A DNA stretch of 64,000 bases from Pachyseris speciosa (GCA_016490735.1 JAEMWC010000033.1:1075001-1139000); one strand, 5' to 3'; shown: positions 40,401 to 55,400, counted from the stretch's first letter. Notes: generated by a model from the letters alone, not told the origin. A program made the numbers and translations.

Positions 40401-43400
40401 TGAAGTCTCGTCTCCACTGAAGGTACTTCACAACAAAGAGGTACTTTCCACTAAGGACTTTTTCCCTTTCCATCATCTTGACTTTGGTCGCTCTCCCGTT
40501 TTGATCCTTCTTGTAGACTGGTATATCCTTACAGCTCTTGTCTGTTAGGTTCACTAGTTTTGTGGCTGACTTGTTTATAGGTATCATCAGGGCGGGATTT
40601 TCATAATCAGCGGTGCAGACAAACTGGCGTTCGTGTGGACTGATGATGTGTTCCAGAACACCTGTTTAAAGTAGACGAGAAAAAAACAGGTGAATGTTTT
40701 TTTTATTTTTATTTTTTTATTTTTGCAATTATATCAGTAAATATCCCGACCGAGAAAAATTTAAATTTACCGTATATGGCTGTTATGGGGTATTGTCAGC
40801 GCATGAGACTCTGGACGAAGAAATGGATTTAGATATGCAGCAAATAATTTGCATATCTACATGCATTAAATGCCACATTTGCTATGTTTTGCGCAATTTT
40901 TTTGTAGACGTAAATATGACGTATGAGCAAAACTTGAATTAAGTTAGCAATGAAAATGATGATAACAAGAATGACAACTGGTCCTTATCATGCCTCCATT
41001 CTTATATTTTCATAAACAGGACAAGAATGGGAGAGGGATTTTGAAGGAATGATAATCCCTTTAATCGCAAGCTTCAATGCTCGTCGTAGTTTTAAAACTC
41101 CTCAGAAAATCTTTAACGTACATGGAAAAATAAATAATTCTTACCTACAACCTTTCCTTGGACTTGAGGTTCACTGCCTTCACCTTTTGAACGGGCTTTC
41201 TTCTCAATCAGCTCTACGACGACCTTGTCTCTGTCGAAGGCCTGACGAACTCTTCCTTTGATCTGAATATCTGGAGTTTCGGTGTCTTCTATCTGTGCAT
41301 ACCCCACCTGGAATTTTTCGGGGCTCAGACGAAGATTGCATAGAAGGTATCTTTGTGGTTCATCCCTAAGAAGCTGTCTCAAGACGGAAGGATCTAGAAA
41401 TTCCTGTTGCTTTGTGGAGGCTATGATTCGCTGAGCCCTTTCGGATGGAGACTTGTAAAGGCCAAGATTTGTAAGACGCACTTCGACTCGACCGTTGACT
41501 ACTCGTACTTCTGGAAACAGGTCTTTGATATTTCCTGGGTTCTCGAACAAGGAATGTTCCTCTCTCTTAGTTGAATGACTTTTGATGGCTTTTGATCCAG
41601 AGGCTTCTAAGGGAGGAAATTCCGAATCTTCAAACATTGCATTTCTATCTGCATCTAGTTGCAATGTCTCCTCGCATTTCTTAACAAACGCCAGAATGAT
41701 TTCATCCATAAATCTCGGAGGCACGGTCTCATCTTCAAGAAGATCATCTTGGAAGTATTCCGTTTCTGCAATCTCCTCGTCAGCTTCCTCCTCTTCTTCA
41801 TCGTCGTCTTTGTTTTCTTGAAGTTTTTCATGTTCCTCTCGGTTAAGGGCCACGCTAGGAATACGTGAGGCATCTGACAGATCTTGCTCATTCTTTTCAT
41901 ATGTCTTTTCACTTGTTTTGTGGGGAATATTCGACGGAACCACATTGCCTTTAAACTTATGTGTTCCTTCATCTTTTGTTTCTTCAGTAGCACTTTCGTT
42001 GAGGGAGACGTTGTTTCCTCCAGACACATGCGTACTGACATTTGACTCAGGCACTGATCCATCTTTTGGAACAAAGGGCTTAGCCTCTGGGTTAAGCTGG
42101 ATGCTGGCAATAGCCGCGTTTATTTCTGTTTGAAGTTCATCCACTGTTGTCCCGTAGAGCGCCCCCTTTTCGGAGCATCTCTTGATGTAATCTTTCCATA
42201 TACTGCGACATTCTCCAACTGTACAAAGTGACACGGGATCACCAACGACAGCGACAAGGCACCTCGCTCTAGTCACGGCAGTGTTCAGCTGTTTTGGATC
42301 AGATAGGAATTCCCAGTACAACTGCTGATCACGTTCACTGGCACGTACCTGCTCTTGCTGAGGCTTGCAGGTGTGAAATGTACGAACAGTGCTGATGAAA
42401 AGTACTCGAAACTCTTCCCCTTAAATAGAAAACAATCAAGAGAGGTCTGCAACATTAGCAAATCAACCATTTCAGGCAAAGAATCGACTGTCACTCTGTT
42501 AGTACAACTGTCAGTCAACTGGAATTGTCAAGAAAAGTTTTTGTTTTATATTTTTTAACGTTTCTATTGCCACAGAAAGTTAATGAATAAGAAGACGTGA
42601 ATGATCATCGCAGTTATGAACACTACTTAAGCAGCAGTGAAAATAACGCTTGTAAAAAATTTCAAGCTTGTGCGGGAATCGAACCCACGACCTCTGCGAT
42701 ACCGTTGCAGTGCTCTACCAGCTGAGCTGACAAGCTAACTGGGAGGTGGTCATTTTGTTGGCTCGTAATATAGCTCACGTGTGTGATGAATATGTCACAA
42801 TGAATACATGAATATCATATATTTGAACTTCGGATTAAAGAATGAATATGTGAACGATCATCGCAGTTATGAACACTACTTAAGGAGTAGTGTAGCCTGA
42901 ACACACGACCTCTGCGATACCGGTGCAGTGCTCTACCAACTGAGCTAACAAGCCAACTGGGAGCTGGTCTTTTTGTTGCTTCGTAATGTTAATTCAATAT
43001 TCAATATTCATTCATTTTCATATATTCATTGTCACACAGAAGGTTAAATTGTTTTAGACGCTATTGCTTTCCACCGATGGCTACTTTAGATTCCAAAAGG
43101 TTTATATCGTAATTAATACGATGCATACTAAGCATCCAACAAGAAGTAATTATTTGTCTTTGTTTAATTTCTTTTCAAACCTACTCAAACCATGCAGCCA
43201 AATAAAATAGTTTTCATGACAAAGGCATACATTTTGAAACACGTTCGTTTTACCTTGGACATTATGTATTGTATCAACTTTGACTTCCTTAAGATCTCCG
43301 TCCTTCCTTAGACTATTTCTGATAGCCTGCACCTAAAGAGATTTAAGTTGAAATCATAAGGTATCAGTGGGATCATCTACCATTTAGGTTTTGGGAATTC

Positions 43401-46400
43401 CCTTTAAGAGAATTCAAACGAATACAAAACGTTATCAATATTATTTTGTGCGGAGGTGTCCGAACACCCGGCGGAGAAAGTGCAAAAAGATACCGTGTAG
43501 TTACCACTTATGATCTAACTTAATCAATAATGGCATGCAGAGCATTTGTAATTGTTCTAACACAGCGAGCAAAATTACGGAATGCTGATTGATCGAGCAC
43601 AAATCTAAAGTGGCGTGACAGAATTATAAGCTCCTGATTGATCAGTTGTGCCGTAAAACCATCGCTGCTGATTTGCCAAGCATTTTTACATTTAGCTGGT
43701 TTTTTCATTTTGTGCACAATAACTTCGTCATAATTATGTCAGCAAAAAGCTATTACCGTATGAGGTGATTTCATTGTGAACTGGTAGCCAAGTGCTTTAC
43801 CATTTGGTAGGCCAACCAAGAAATAACATGTAAGTTTTGTCTCACCTGGTAACGGTATGAGGACAGAACTGCGATATCAGACAGTTTCTTAGGTCCCCAG
43901 ACACTGGTAGGCCAACTGTTTGCTATCTCCTTCACCCTCTTGACAACCTCGCAAACTTCGGACAAGTTTATATAGGAGTTATCGTGCTCCTTTTCTTCCT
44001 TGCCTCGCGCAGAAAAGAACAACAGAGGACCGTACGTTGGATGCGGTGGCTGGGACGCATGGCCACGAGCAATCAGCTTTTCGCCATAAAAGTTGTCAGA
44101 AGGAAACTGTAGAATTTCCTTATTGCAACGATAATTTTCCGTCAGGAACAAGACATTTGACTGTAGATTATCTCTGTCATAAAGGTCAAACAGCCGTTCA
44201 GCCAGGGATTTTTGGAGGCCGCGTTGCCTTGCCTGAGGCGAATAGACCTCTGGGCTCATCTGAAACAAACGTGGAGGAACTATGTGTATCATGATAAATA
44301 ATCAAACATCTTCACCATGTAACCCCGTTTTAAAGGTATCTCCATGATATTTCCCCCTAATGGGCGATTTAAAAAAAAAATGAAATACCAAACTGAATGC
44401 CATAATTTGACTTTGGTGTCTACAATCAATTTTACACCTTATAATCTCGATTGAAAGAAGATGGCGCCTGGAAGGTACTCCGTTATAACTGTAAAAAATT
44501 AACGTGACTGGTCTTTTTCCATTGAAGGTAAAATACATATAGGCTAAGGTGATTACTGCTAAGTCGCCATATTAGTAAACATGCAGAGTGACGAAGGATG
44601 TATCTGATCGTGCCAAGTATTATCTAAACCAAGTGTGTAAGTGCAATTAGTACTCATAGTTGTATTTACTACGCTCGAACCTGTCTTAAGCGGTCACCCT
44701 CGGGCTATGGCTCAGTGACCGTTTATTACAGGCTGACCCCTCAATACAGGTTGCATAAGTTAAACATAAAACGCATTTATTAAACAGTTTATACTCAAAG
44801 GACCTGAAAAAATTACTGACTTTGTCATACCATTTTAATCAGTGCAAGAGATCTGATCTCCTGCACTGATTAGAATGGTATGACAAAGTAGAACATAGTG
44901 TCAAAACGAACCAACAAAACAGCAACACCAAGTGCACACACTTAGTATTGGTGTTATATCTGAGTGATTTCCTTTTAGAAAGTGACAGTTTAGCACAGGT
45001 AAAGTCAATAGAAACAGCTTGTTCGGACTTGGTAAAGAGTGACCGCGACCGCTTAATAGAGGTGCCCGCCTAATAGAGGTCACAATTACAGTAATTAAGA
45101 AGTAATTTTTGGGACTTTGACAAGTGACCGTTAACAGAGGGTGACCGCTTAATACGGCGCCGCTTAATACAGTTCGATTGTACTTTAGTTTGCACATGTA
45201 GCCCAATACCTGCATGTGATCTCCAGTAAAGACAACCTTCGTGTTGGGTCCAGCGAAAACCAGTGGTGTGAGCGCCTCGGGTTCAAGTGCTTGGGCGGCC
45301 TCGTCGATGAGAATGTGAGTGAAGAAACCATGAAACACTTGCAGATCAAGAAGCACCCGTGATGTGCTCAGAGTAGTAATTACCACTCGATGTTCAACAA
45401 GATCATCACGAGAAGGCAGCATGAACATGTAATTCTTGATGAGACAATACTTCCTCGCTATCTCGGATGCGGTTTCCAGTCTAACATGAGTTAGGTAGAA
45501 ATATAAAAAACAACGTTAAAATATGCCTTTAGTTATGCGTATTTGCCTTAGCAGCTGGAAGGCCATTAATTGGAAGTGCCAATCTACGGTCCTAGCCAAA
45601 TAAGAAAATCTCACTTTTTAGGGACTTGAAAAATTTCATATTTTTTTAATCTAACTTGATTTGCGAAAACTTGCCGACTGAACACTGCATCCATTTTACC
45701 GGAATAAGATCAAAAATAAACGCTGGGTCCTACAAAACCGAGAGTGACACCACAGAAAGATTAGGAAAGGAAAAATAGAGACAACTAGGAGAAGGTCCGG
45801 AGGAGAAGAGAAAAAAAGTAGTGGTCGCACACTTAGTCTTTATAGTGGCTACTTTGGAGATGGATGACGAACAGCTGAAATTATTGGCAGACTTGTTTTT
45901 GCCTAGACAAGTTAAAGTGATTTCAACTCCTGAACTCAAGCTACAAGGAACTGTTCCTGGATAATTCGTTTTTCTACGTCAATAGAATACCAACACGCTA
46001 AACTACCTGGCCATTCTAGAGTAAAGAAACTATAATAATTGCTTTGAATACGTTTCGCCGGAACTGTATAGAAGTAGGGTACAACATGAAAAACTCACTT
46101 GTTCACACTTCTTCTCGCGTTTACCGTAAAACCTGAGAGTATATCCTATCTATTTGAAGAATTTTTCTCTAGAATCCTTTGGTCGCCCAAAAATGTTTAT
46201 TGCATAAGCACGATAATTCCGCATAAATTTGGAAAATTCGTGGCAAAAACATTAACAGTTTCATAAAGCTCCTTTGAATAATACCTCCTCATAGGCTGAT
46301 ACACCCTCAGTGGCCTCGAAGCAGGAACCCCGTTCTGCTCAGTCAAGTACTTATCCAGCAGCTCCACATGAATATCAGCCGCCCGGTTAGAATGAGTGCA

Positions 46401-49400
46401 AAGAAGGATCCTGTGTGACTTGTCTACTTGGACAAGTAGACGAACAGCTTGATTCAACGTGAACGTTTTTCCTGTCCCAAATGGGCCGAACACCACAAGA
46501 GGAGGTGCGTTGTACTCTGGAGAAGCAATCCGCTTGAGTATAGTCTTCTGGTTTTCATTTAGTCGCTGATCAAGTAGCCATTGCCAGCGAATTCTTACCT
46601 ACAGTTTTTTAACACATGGTTATTTCACCAAACGTGTGTTTTACTAGCATTCCATAAGTAAGAAAAAAAGATAAATGGAGTGATAATGAGACCCTTATTG
46701 TTTATAGGTTCATTGGTACCAAAAATAATATCTAATTTACCGAGTAGGAAGGAATCATATCACTTCTCTGTATCAGAAGGGTAAAATTGTATTAATATTC
46801 AAGTACAAAAACATGTCTCAGGCACAACTTAAGAGCAGCTGCCTGTAAGGATCGAGAACCGCATTTTACCGGCCACTTGGTCGAATTTCTGATATTTCGT
46901 CTGAAGATAACCTTGGATGAACTGTTTTCGAAAACCATATTTTAAAGTTCCAGGGTATTTTATTTTTGGAGGAAATTGCAAGATTTTGAAAATGCGGCCA
47001 AGGTGCGGTCGTGGGCCGATTAAAGCCGCGAAAATTTAGGTCCAAGGACTAAGCCCAGCGCACGGCGTAAATTAATCCAATGAACGTGAAACTTTACACA
47101 AACCTAGATCAACCATCATACAAGAAAATTAGTACAACAAAAATTCCATATTCTCTGGCTGCTTTCTAAAGCATACAGGTTTGTGTACGCTACTCAAAAT
47201 GGTCTTGAAACTAATGCTCATTTTCATTAAATTAAAAGTGCTTCTGGTATGCGATTTTCTCTAAATTAAAAGCCATATCCCGAAAGACGAAGAAAAGACT
47301 TTATTTGTTCTAAGTTTCAAGCTCTGATTCAAACTATTTCCAACTCAGGCAAGATCGAATATGCGTGCGATACTTGCGGCTCACAATTTACGTCACGAAT
47401 GATGAGATCAAAACCGATTCACAAACACTTACATCTGGAGTTCGAAAGTGTTTCCAGACATCACATATACGGCTCTAAAACTAATGAGACTGACTGAAGG
47501 CAACCATTCAATGTTTTCCGATCCCAGATTCTGCTCTAAAAATATATTTATTCCGGTCAATTAGCCAACGAAACATGTGCAACAAATTTTCATACCAATT
47601 CGGCGTTGAAGGTAGTTGTGCAAATCAGACTTTACAGCTCCTGTATCTTCTTAAATGAAGCAGTCGATCAGTAAAATAGTTGTAAACAAACAAACTTTGT
47701 AAGAAAGTTAAAGCTTTCAGCAAATCATCAGGTTAAGATGGATCGTGCCACTGGAAAGTAAACATTGAACTGTTTACATATACTGAAGTGTACGAACCAT
47801 ATATGGTTTACCAATCCATGATCTTTGCAAATGTTACCAGAAGTGCCGTGCCAGTTGCAGTTTAGGAGGTAGAGATATAGGATTCTTCTTCTACAGAAAC
47901 GCATCGTTAGAATCATATGCGGAGCTGAATCTCATGCTCATACCGCACCGTTATTTTACAATCTTAATATCCTGGACATATTTAACATAAACACTTTTCT
48001 TGTGGCTTGTTTTATGTACTCTTATCACAATCACCTTCTTCCTAACACTTTTGATAATCTCTTCTCAACCCATCAACAAATTCATACCTACGAGACACGG
48101 AATGCCAGCAATTATCGTTCTCATTTCTGTAGAACTAATATTAAACAGTTTACGATCATCCATCTAGGTCCCAAGGTTTGGAATTCCCTACCAAGTGATT
48201 TGACCCTATCCCCCAGATACTCGAGTTATAAGATTACATTAAAAAAAATTCCTTCTCAATAGAACACTAAATTAAACTCGCCCACCTTGATATACTTTGC
48301 TCTCTAGCTCCATCTACAGCATGTATTATCTCGAGGTGCCCAGTGTTAATAAGCTTTCAGCTTCTACTGGGTTTCCTCGCTACATCTCTGTTAGTTTTGT
48401 GACTGCTCTATGTATCTTCTGTATTGTTTTTATGGAGCCAAATAAATAAAAATAAAAATCAGGAAGAACAGATTTTGATAACAGCCTTGATAAGAAATAC
48501 CCTTTGAGCACCGTTTGAGCTTAGTTAGGAGTAGTTTTTAGTATTTTTAGTATTAGGGCCGCTGAGGATATCAGTTGTTATAAATGTAAAGAGATACCCT
48601 AGTAAAATAAAAGCTTCTTCTTCTTCTTCTTCTTCTTCTTCTTCTTCTTCTTCTTCTTCTTCTTCTTCTTCTTCTTCTTCTACGTTTCCCAAAAATTTTA
48701 CCTCCACATTTCAGCATGTTTTAGCAGGATTTTATCAACCCAATTTTGGCTGTTGTATATATTTGGCATAGAGATTCATAAGATGCTTTGGTGTGTTTTC
48801 TTCATCCCTTAACTGGGTTTTAAATTTACTTTTATTTTTTTTTTTGCACTGTTCCCGCTTTCGCTTTGTGAACGTTCCCATCATGGGACTATTGTTCCTC
48901 TTTGAGTGGTCCTATTAGCATCAAAAGGAACAAATTGTTGTGAAAATAGGAACAAAGTGTTCATTTAGAGCTAAAAAGGCATCTTTTGTTCCGAATTTAT
49001 AACATTGATAGGAACGTTTTGTTCCGAAATGAAACGCTTAGGAACAAGTGTTCCCATTCATTTGGTATCGTTCCTCTTTTTATCATTTTGGTCCTTTTTA
49101 TTTAGTTGAAGAACAATTGTTCCTATTAATGCGTTCCGTTTTGAATGAAATGTTCCGTTTTACTGGCACATGGAACAGTTTGTTCCTAATCATTCGTTCC
49201 TATTTATGTGAAATGGTTCCTGTTAAGAAAATGGCAGTTCCTTTGTACATGTTGTTCAACAAAACTATTCTTCTATTCCTGCCATCTATGTATTTATCAC
49301 TTTTTAAATAGTGTGACAAAACGTTTGGTGTAGTGTTCAGTTCATAAGTTTGTAGCAACACGAAACAGAGTCAATAGCAGATTCGATTTACTTAAGAATA

Positions 49401-52400
49401 ATGAACAGTGAACTTGAACAATGCAGCCATTGTTGTAGGCATGCACAGGCTTGCCCAGGCAGGCCCGAACCCATTTGAGATGTAATTCTCTGTTATGAAT
49501 TTGACCACAATAGTAATAAGTTCGGGCAAGTAGGGACAAGTGCTGACAAGCTCCAAATTCAATGATTCGTCCGTTTTTGCTTAGCGGTACAAACATCTGT
49601 TGGCTAAATCGGTTCCTCTTTTACAAGAATGAACAAGAAGGTCAAAGTTGATTGGTCTACAACTGACGGTGCATCGCCAAAACCAAAACGGCTTCACTTA
49701 GAAAAAGAAGATACGGACAGCTTGTACCATTGTCCAATTCAAGTATGCGAACACGAAGGATTTCAAAGTCAGCGTGGATGCAGGAAACATGTCAGTTCTA
49801 AGCACAGTTGGTTCTTTTATTTTGACGAAAAACCCGACCTTTCAGAACTTTAATATTCATCGCAAGTGCGAGACACTTATTTATCAAAGACCACTACAAC
49901 TGACTGCAAATCAGGCCAAAGGGGAAAAAATGGTGTCATAGTTGTTCCTTCATTTTCAGTCTCCGGCCAAATTGGCGAAGCATTCGCGAAATGGTTGACT
50001 GGTAGTGGTTGGGGTTGCAAAAACGATCGCACAGCTCAACAAATAGTGAAGAGAACCTTTACATTTCTGAAATTTTGTTGTGAAGACGAGGAAGAATTGA
50101 CGTTTGAAGTGATAGACTATACAGTCTGTGCTCCCCAAATCTTTTGTTCAAGTTCATAGACTACTTGCAAGACGAGTGCAAACTAGGGCATGGTGGGCGA
50201 TTGGGCTACATAGACGCAATTTCCGAACTAATGGACTATAGAAAAATCAATGGGGCATCAGATGCAGCTCTGCGAAACCTATCTGCGACTTAATTGTACC
50301 TTAAGAGAGCTCGAAAGACAGTAGCAAAAATGATGAGATTGCAGTGGACCCGAGAACTGGACATCGACACATTAGAAGCTCGAGGTCACTGGGCGACAAT
50401 GAAGGAATTACTGCAAGTGGTGACATTTCACTTGCCACGTTACGAAAACACCGTAAAGACGTGCAAGAGCAATCCAGGTGAAGTGAGCCTAACAGACTTA
50501 ACATTTGCTACGAGATTTGTGTCGATTTACTTGTTCATTAAAGTGAAGGGGTCGCGCCCTATGACTTATCAGCACTTGACAGTCGACATGGGCAGCGAAG
50601 GAGAACGGGGGATTTATTGACCAGAAAAAATTCAAGACCGCCAGCAAATACGGATTTGACTCCTTGATTCTGACCGATGCAAGCATGCAGGTGCTCGATA
50701 GCTACATCAATTTCGCGAGGCCATTGCTAAAACCCCAGTGTGAGTTTGTTCTTGTTACGAGAAATGGAGGCCAACACAGCAAATTGGGCCACGTCATGAG
50801 TATACTAATTTTTGACGCAATCGGAAGGTACATTCATCCGACGCGCTATCGTCAAATCGTCGAGATGCAGAGCCTCAATCAGCTCAGTAGCAAAGAGCAA
50901 AGGATTTTGTCGGAAGATCAGAAACATAGCTCGGCCGTCGCCAAAAGTTCACTATCAAAAGCAAAGGTCGCGCGAAGTTGCTGTGAAGGCTCACGAGCGT
51001 CTGTAAAAGCTACAGGGTACCAAAGGCTCTGAGGTGGATAAGGAGGTGAGCGCGAGGTTAAGCGATGCAACTTCAAGTCTTGCAGCACTGGCTGAAAGTA
51101 CAGAATCGAAAAGCGTGCCCCCTAAGAGGAATACCCCACCGACAAATCAATTGCGAATCCAAAGAAGTCATCGCCGGGTATTGAAATTTACGGCGGATGA
51201 GGACGATTTTCTCGAGAAAGGCATAAATAGATACGGATTTTGTCAGTGGACAGCAATTTTAAGAGATCCAGATTTTCAATTTCAGGATGGAAGAATGGCT
51301 GACTCTTTAAAGAAAAGGGCGGAACTGAAATTTGTTTCCCGATTGTGATAACCCGAACTTGCAATATCAGGGATCGTACTCTTTTTTGGACTAAAAATTC
51401 AAGGACTTTTCAAGGACATTCCAGGGCACAATTCCAATTTTTCAAGCACGGCCATCCATTAAAAAATGCCATTAGAATGTGATATTAGATGATCGGGTTT
51501 AAGGGATAACTGCCAGATTTGTTCAAGTCTAAGTCTTTTCTAGTTCTTCCACTAAGTGGAAACAGTCAAACAGCAAATTTTAAGGTTTTTCAAGGACCCA
51601 ATGTACTTTTCACGGACTTTCAAGGACTTTCAAGGTGCGTGCGAACCCTGCAATCTTCTCGTTTGGGGGTTCTGTTTATTTCTTTATCGCTTTTGTGATG
51701 CTAGCGCAGGTTGAAGGGGCAAATCAGGCAATAAATGATAGCTCAAACAATTTCTCAGAACTAATTTTATTCAGCCATACTAATTTTAAACTTGAACTGT
51801 CATTTTGGAGGCATTTTAATCAAGAGTGAAAGTAAACGTCATTGACAAGATGTCATTGACAAGATGTCGAGAGTCGACGTCTCTTTGATGGTCTGCCTGG
51901 TGAAGGCAGCGGCAACACTGGCGATGGACAAACATTGGCACTGACATAAGTCGAAGGCACGTAAGAAGGCGTCTTAGGCGTTGGAGCCAATTCTTGGTCG
52001 TCGTATTCGACAGATTCCTGGCTTGTCAGTTGACTGAACATTGTTTGTGGCTCGTTGGTGGACGGAACGTAAGAGGGGGTTTTCGGAGTGAGGAATAATG
52101 GGCAGTCGTCGTTGTCCATTTCAGGTGAAGTGATCACGGGTGGGTCACTGTCGCGGTCGTTGAAATTGCATACGTTGATCATTGGTAACGGGGAATAAAC
52201 GTCACGCACGCAATTCACGCAGGCCCGCTCTACCAATCCACGCTCTAAACACCGTTTCTTCCTTTCCTCCACGGCCGTCTGCAAGCCCAGCGTGCCTTGT
52301 TCCTGGTGGAATGCCCGCAATTTGTCGCTGTCGATTTCCAACAAACTCTTTAGTACGGCACACATTTCGGCGTCTTTGGTTTTTTCAAGCCGCCAGTTAC

Positions 52401-55400
52401 ACTCAGCCATCTCATTTTCCTTGTTTTTGAGCCATGAATTGGAGAACGCTCGTCTAACGTTTTCTTGATCCTCTCGCCGTTTTTGCGCTTCCAGGCGCTC
52501 ATTCCTGTCACGGATGGCCTGTTGTTGTTTTTGTTCCAGGCTAGGTGGAAGTGGTCCGTCGGGATCGGTGATCAGGTGGTCTGCCTGTGACTCGCTGACT
52601 ACTGCCAAGTCAACTAGATGTCTTCGCTGCGCCGCCAGCCGTTGGTCCCGCCTGGCCCTCGTCAATCGTTTACTCTCCTTGCGACGAGCTTCGGCGTTTC
52701 TCAGTAGCATGGACAGCTGCCTGTGTCGGATCCCATCTGGTATTGCTTTAGCGACCTCGTAACGTAGCTTCATCAAATCACCATCGTGGTCATCAGAGCT
52801 GTCATCTGTGGTGTTTTCTTCGTTCTCCGATGAGGCGTGGACTGTCTGAATCTCATCTTCCATGCAATTTGGCTGAGAAGAGCTTGGTACTAAATGTAGG
52901 TGTTCCTCGATTAAAGAGACAGCCAGGATTCTTTGAACATCTTCGCATGCCAAACCATCATCTTCGGAGATATGTGTTGTCAGCGTGCTACTTGCCATGG
53001 AGTCAGGGGCGATCAAGCTTTGGGCCCAGACAATGCAGTCCATGGCGTGCTCTCGCAGCCATTTGTTCGCCTCCAGCTCCACGTGGGGTAGACTGCGGAA
53101 GAAATATTTGTGAAGCCTCCGGTTCATGGCATCATTGTGTTCAGGGCCGAAATCCATTTCTTGCTGACAGGTTATGTACATGATAGCACGACAGTGGAAC
53201 CCTTCTGCTTTCTTCCATTTAACATCGTGAGAGGTGAATCCGCCTTGGCATATGATCTTCCAATCATCGACGTCCAGGAGATCGCGATGTGCCTCGTCCA
53301 GAAAGATCACCTCAGTTGAAATATCTATCATAGCTTTGTTTAAGCTTTTCTGTTTGCTGACACGGGCTGTACGACGGAGAGGAATAATCTGAAGAACTGG
53401 ACTGAACAGGCTTGCCTTTCCACTGTCGGAAGCCCCAATAGCACATGAAACGGGTCTTTTATGTTCTTTCGGACGAAAGAGAGCCAAGAAGTCAGCACAA
53501 AACTGCTTTATCTGCTCTACGGGGAGGCTATTCTCAAGTATTTGCTGGAAGTACTTAGGGTCTCGATTTGTTGCATTGCTGTAATGAACATGAAGTAAGA
53601 TCTCGCTGCGAAAAAACCCCCGAAAAAACAAGCTTTTGTTTAAATTTGAGATGAAACATGAAGTGACCGTACACCTAAAACAATTTTTGATCGTCATGCC
53701 ACGGTTTTAGTGACATCCTATCATCAACAACCATGGGCACGTAAAGTTATAAGAACTTGTATATGCAGTTTGCGTAAACACGATATCAAGAAATCTGGAT
53801 GGAAGGCTTATGTGAATCAGAACAGACGACCTTCCTGCTCAGAGCTTTAGTTAAAACGTACAATTTTACTCACCTGGAATTCTGGGATGATTCCATGTGA
53901 AAACGATCCTGCCGAAAAAGACCATAACCAGCCACCCTGTACTTCGACTAAGTTCCGGTCAATTTTTATTTGGCCGATGAGACAGCTTTCGGGCTCGCTC
54001 AACAGAGGAAGAACACGTTTAAAATGTTGGACCAGCCTGTCTTTAAAACATCGATTCCCTATAAGGTTCAGAAGAAACGTCTTCATGGAGCAAAGGAATT
54101 TGAAGGTGAATTGAGATTCGAGCACTTTCTTATAGACGTCTCCACGGTGAACTCTGAACTGAAGCTTTTTAATCGCAGCGTCAATGTCGTGGCACAGAAC
54201 TGTGATCGGAGAGGACAATGGCTTGTTTGGCGTGCAGGATGGAGTGGTGCTGGTGGTTTCCTGTGCGTTAACGTGAAGGCCAAAACAGTCGAATTTTAAA
54301 TCAGCCTGGCGTAAGTCTTGCGGAGATGCGGTTATCATGGGTTTGAAGTTAGAACTTAGCACTCGTAGACGAACTACATTTTCCGTTGCCGATCTCTTGA
54401 GAATCGACATGCTCGTCATCACTGACTTCTATCCCGTCTTGAAGGGCCCTGCATAAGGAAACGATGGTTTCATTTATTGTCAGTCTCGTATGAGGACGGG
54501 TGTTTCAATTCAATTAAGAAAATCCACACTTAATTTCTGCCATTTACTGTACAGAGTTTGGCAAACACGATATTTTATTGCAAAATGTAAGGAGCAAGAA
54601 AACGGTTGATTACTTACCTCAGGCAATGTTGATACGACGCTTCAACGAAACCCATCAAACAAGGGTTTTTGTGATCCTTGAGGACCTGGCAAAGCTTGTT
54701 TAGGGCGTAAGAATTTTTTTTCCTTGACGCTCTCGAGAGGTAGAACTCGAGGCCACATTTTCCAAGGGCGCGTTGAATCTTAAATGGGTTCATTGCCGAG
54801 CCGTTGGGTGTTTGGCACGCCACCCAGTAAGAAATGGCTGGAAAAACTTGTTTCCCCGGTGCAGATATCTGCGAAGGATTGATTGAAGATTCTTCATTGG
54901 AGTCGTCGCTCTCTCTAGGCTCAGTGCAAGGGTTTGCCGTTTTCTTTTTGCTGCCAAGTTGTGATGTGCTTATCGCGGAAAAGAAAAGGGAAACCTCGCT
55001 CAGTTTCGACAAAGTTAAGTCGCATTCATCTCTCTTTTCGCAGATCCACTTCCACTTCGTTCAATTTCGCTATCATTTACTCTGCACGCACACTTAAAAG
55101 CCACAACACAGCACGTATTCTCAATTGCAGCGATGATGTGGCATTCCGCTATATCGCGTATCGCTTTACTGTTGAGCTGTGAGCAAGGCTTGCTCATTTT
55201 TCCCTGCCAGGAGGACTTAAAGAAATGCGATTTCTTCAGGCTTTTCAGCGCTTAAATACTCTGTCAGTACAATGAAACACCAAGGGAATAAAGAAAATCT
55301 GTTTCATTGGACGATTTAACTAATTATTAATTATAGCGTGAATTAGCCTCACCCCTTCTAAAATATTCTGTACAAATACGCCACACACGCTAAAATCGGT

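Noticed and set aside
42665..42736. Functional tRNA-Thr gene
   Set aside because: It is tRNA-like with anticodon GGT, but it is repeated next to a truncated copy with the same flank, consistent with a SINE.
48525..48707. Poly-Glu protein on the minus strand
   Set aside because: It is the (TTC)n microsatellite of a retrotransposon tail read in one frame.
51853..55076. Endogenous parvovirus fragment
   Set aside because: The helicase motifs are of the SF3 type, but the gene has introns with proper splice sites and no capsid-like frame is nearby. It sits beside a recombinase gene within long TIRs, so a transposon gene is the simpler reading.
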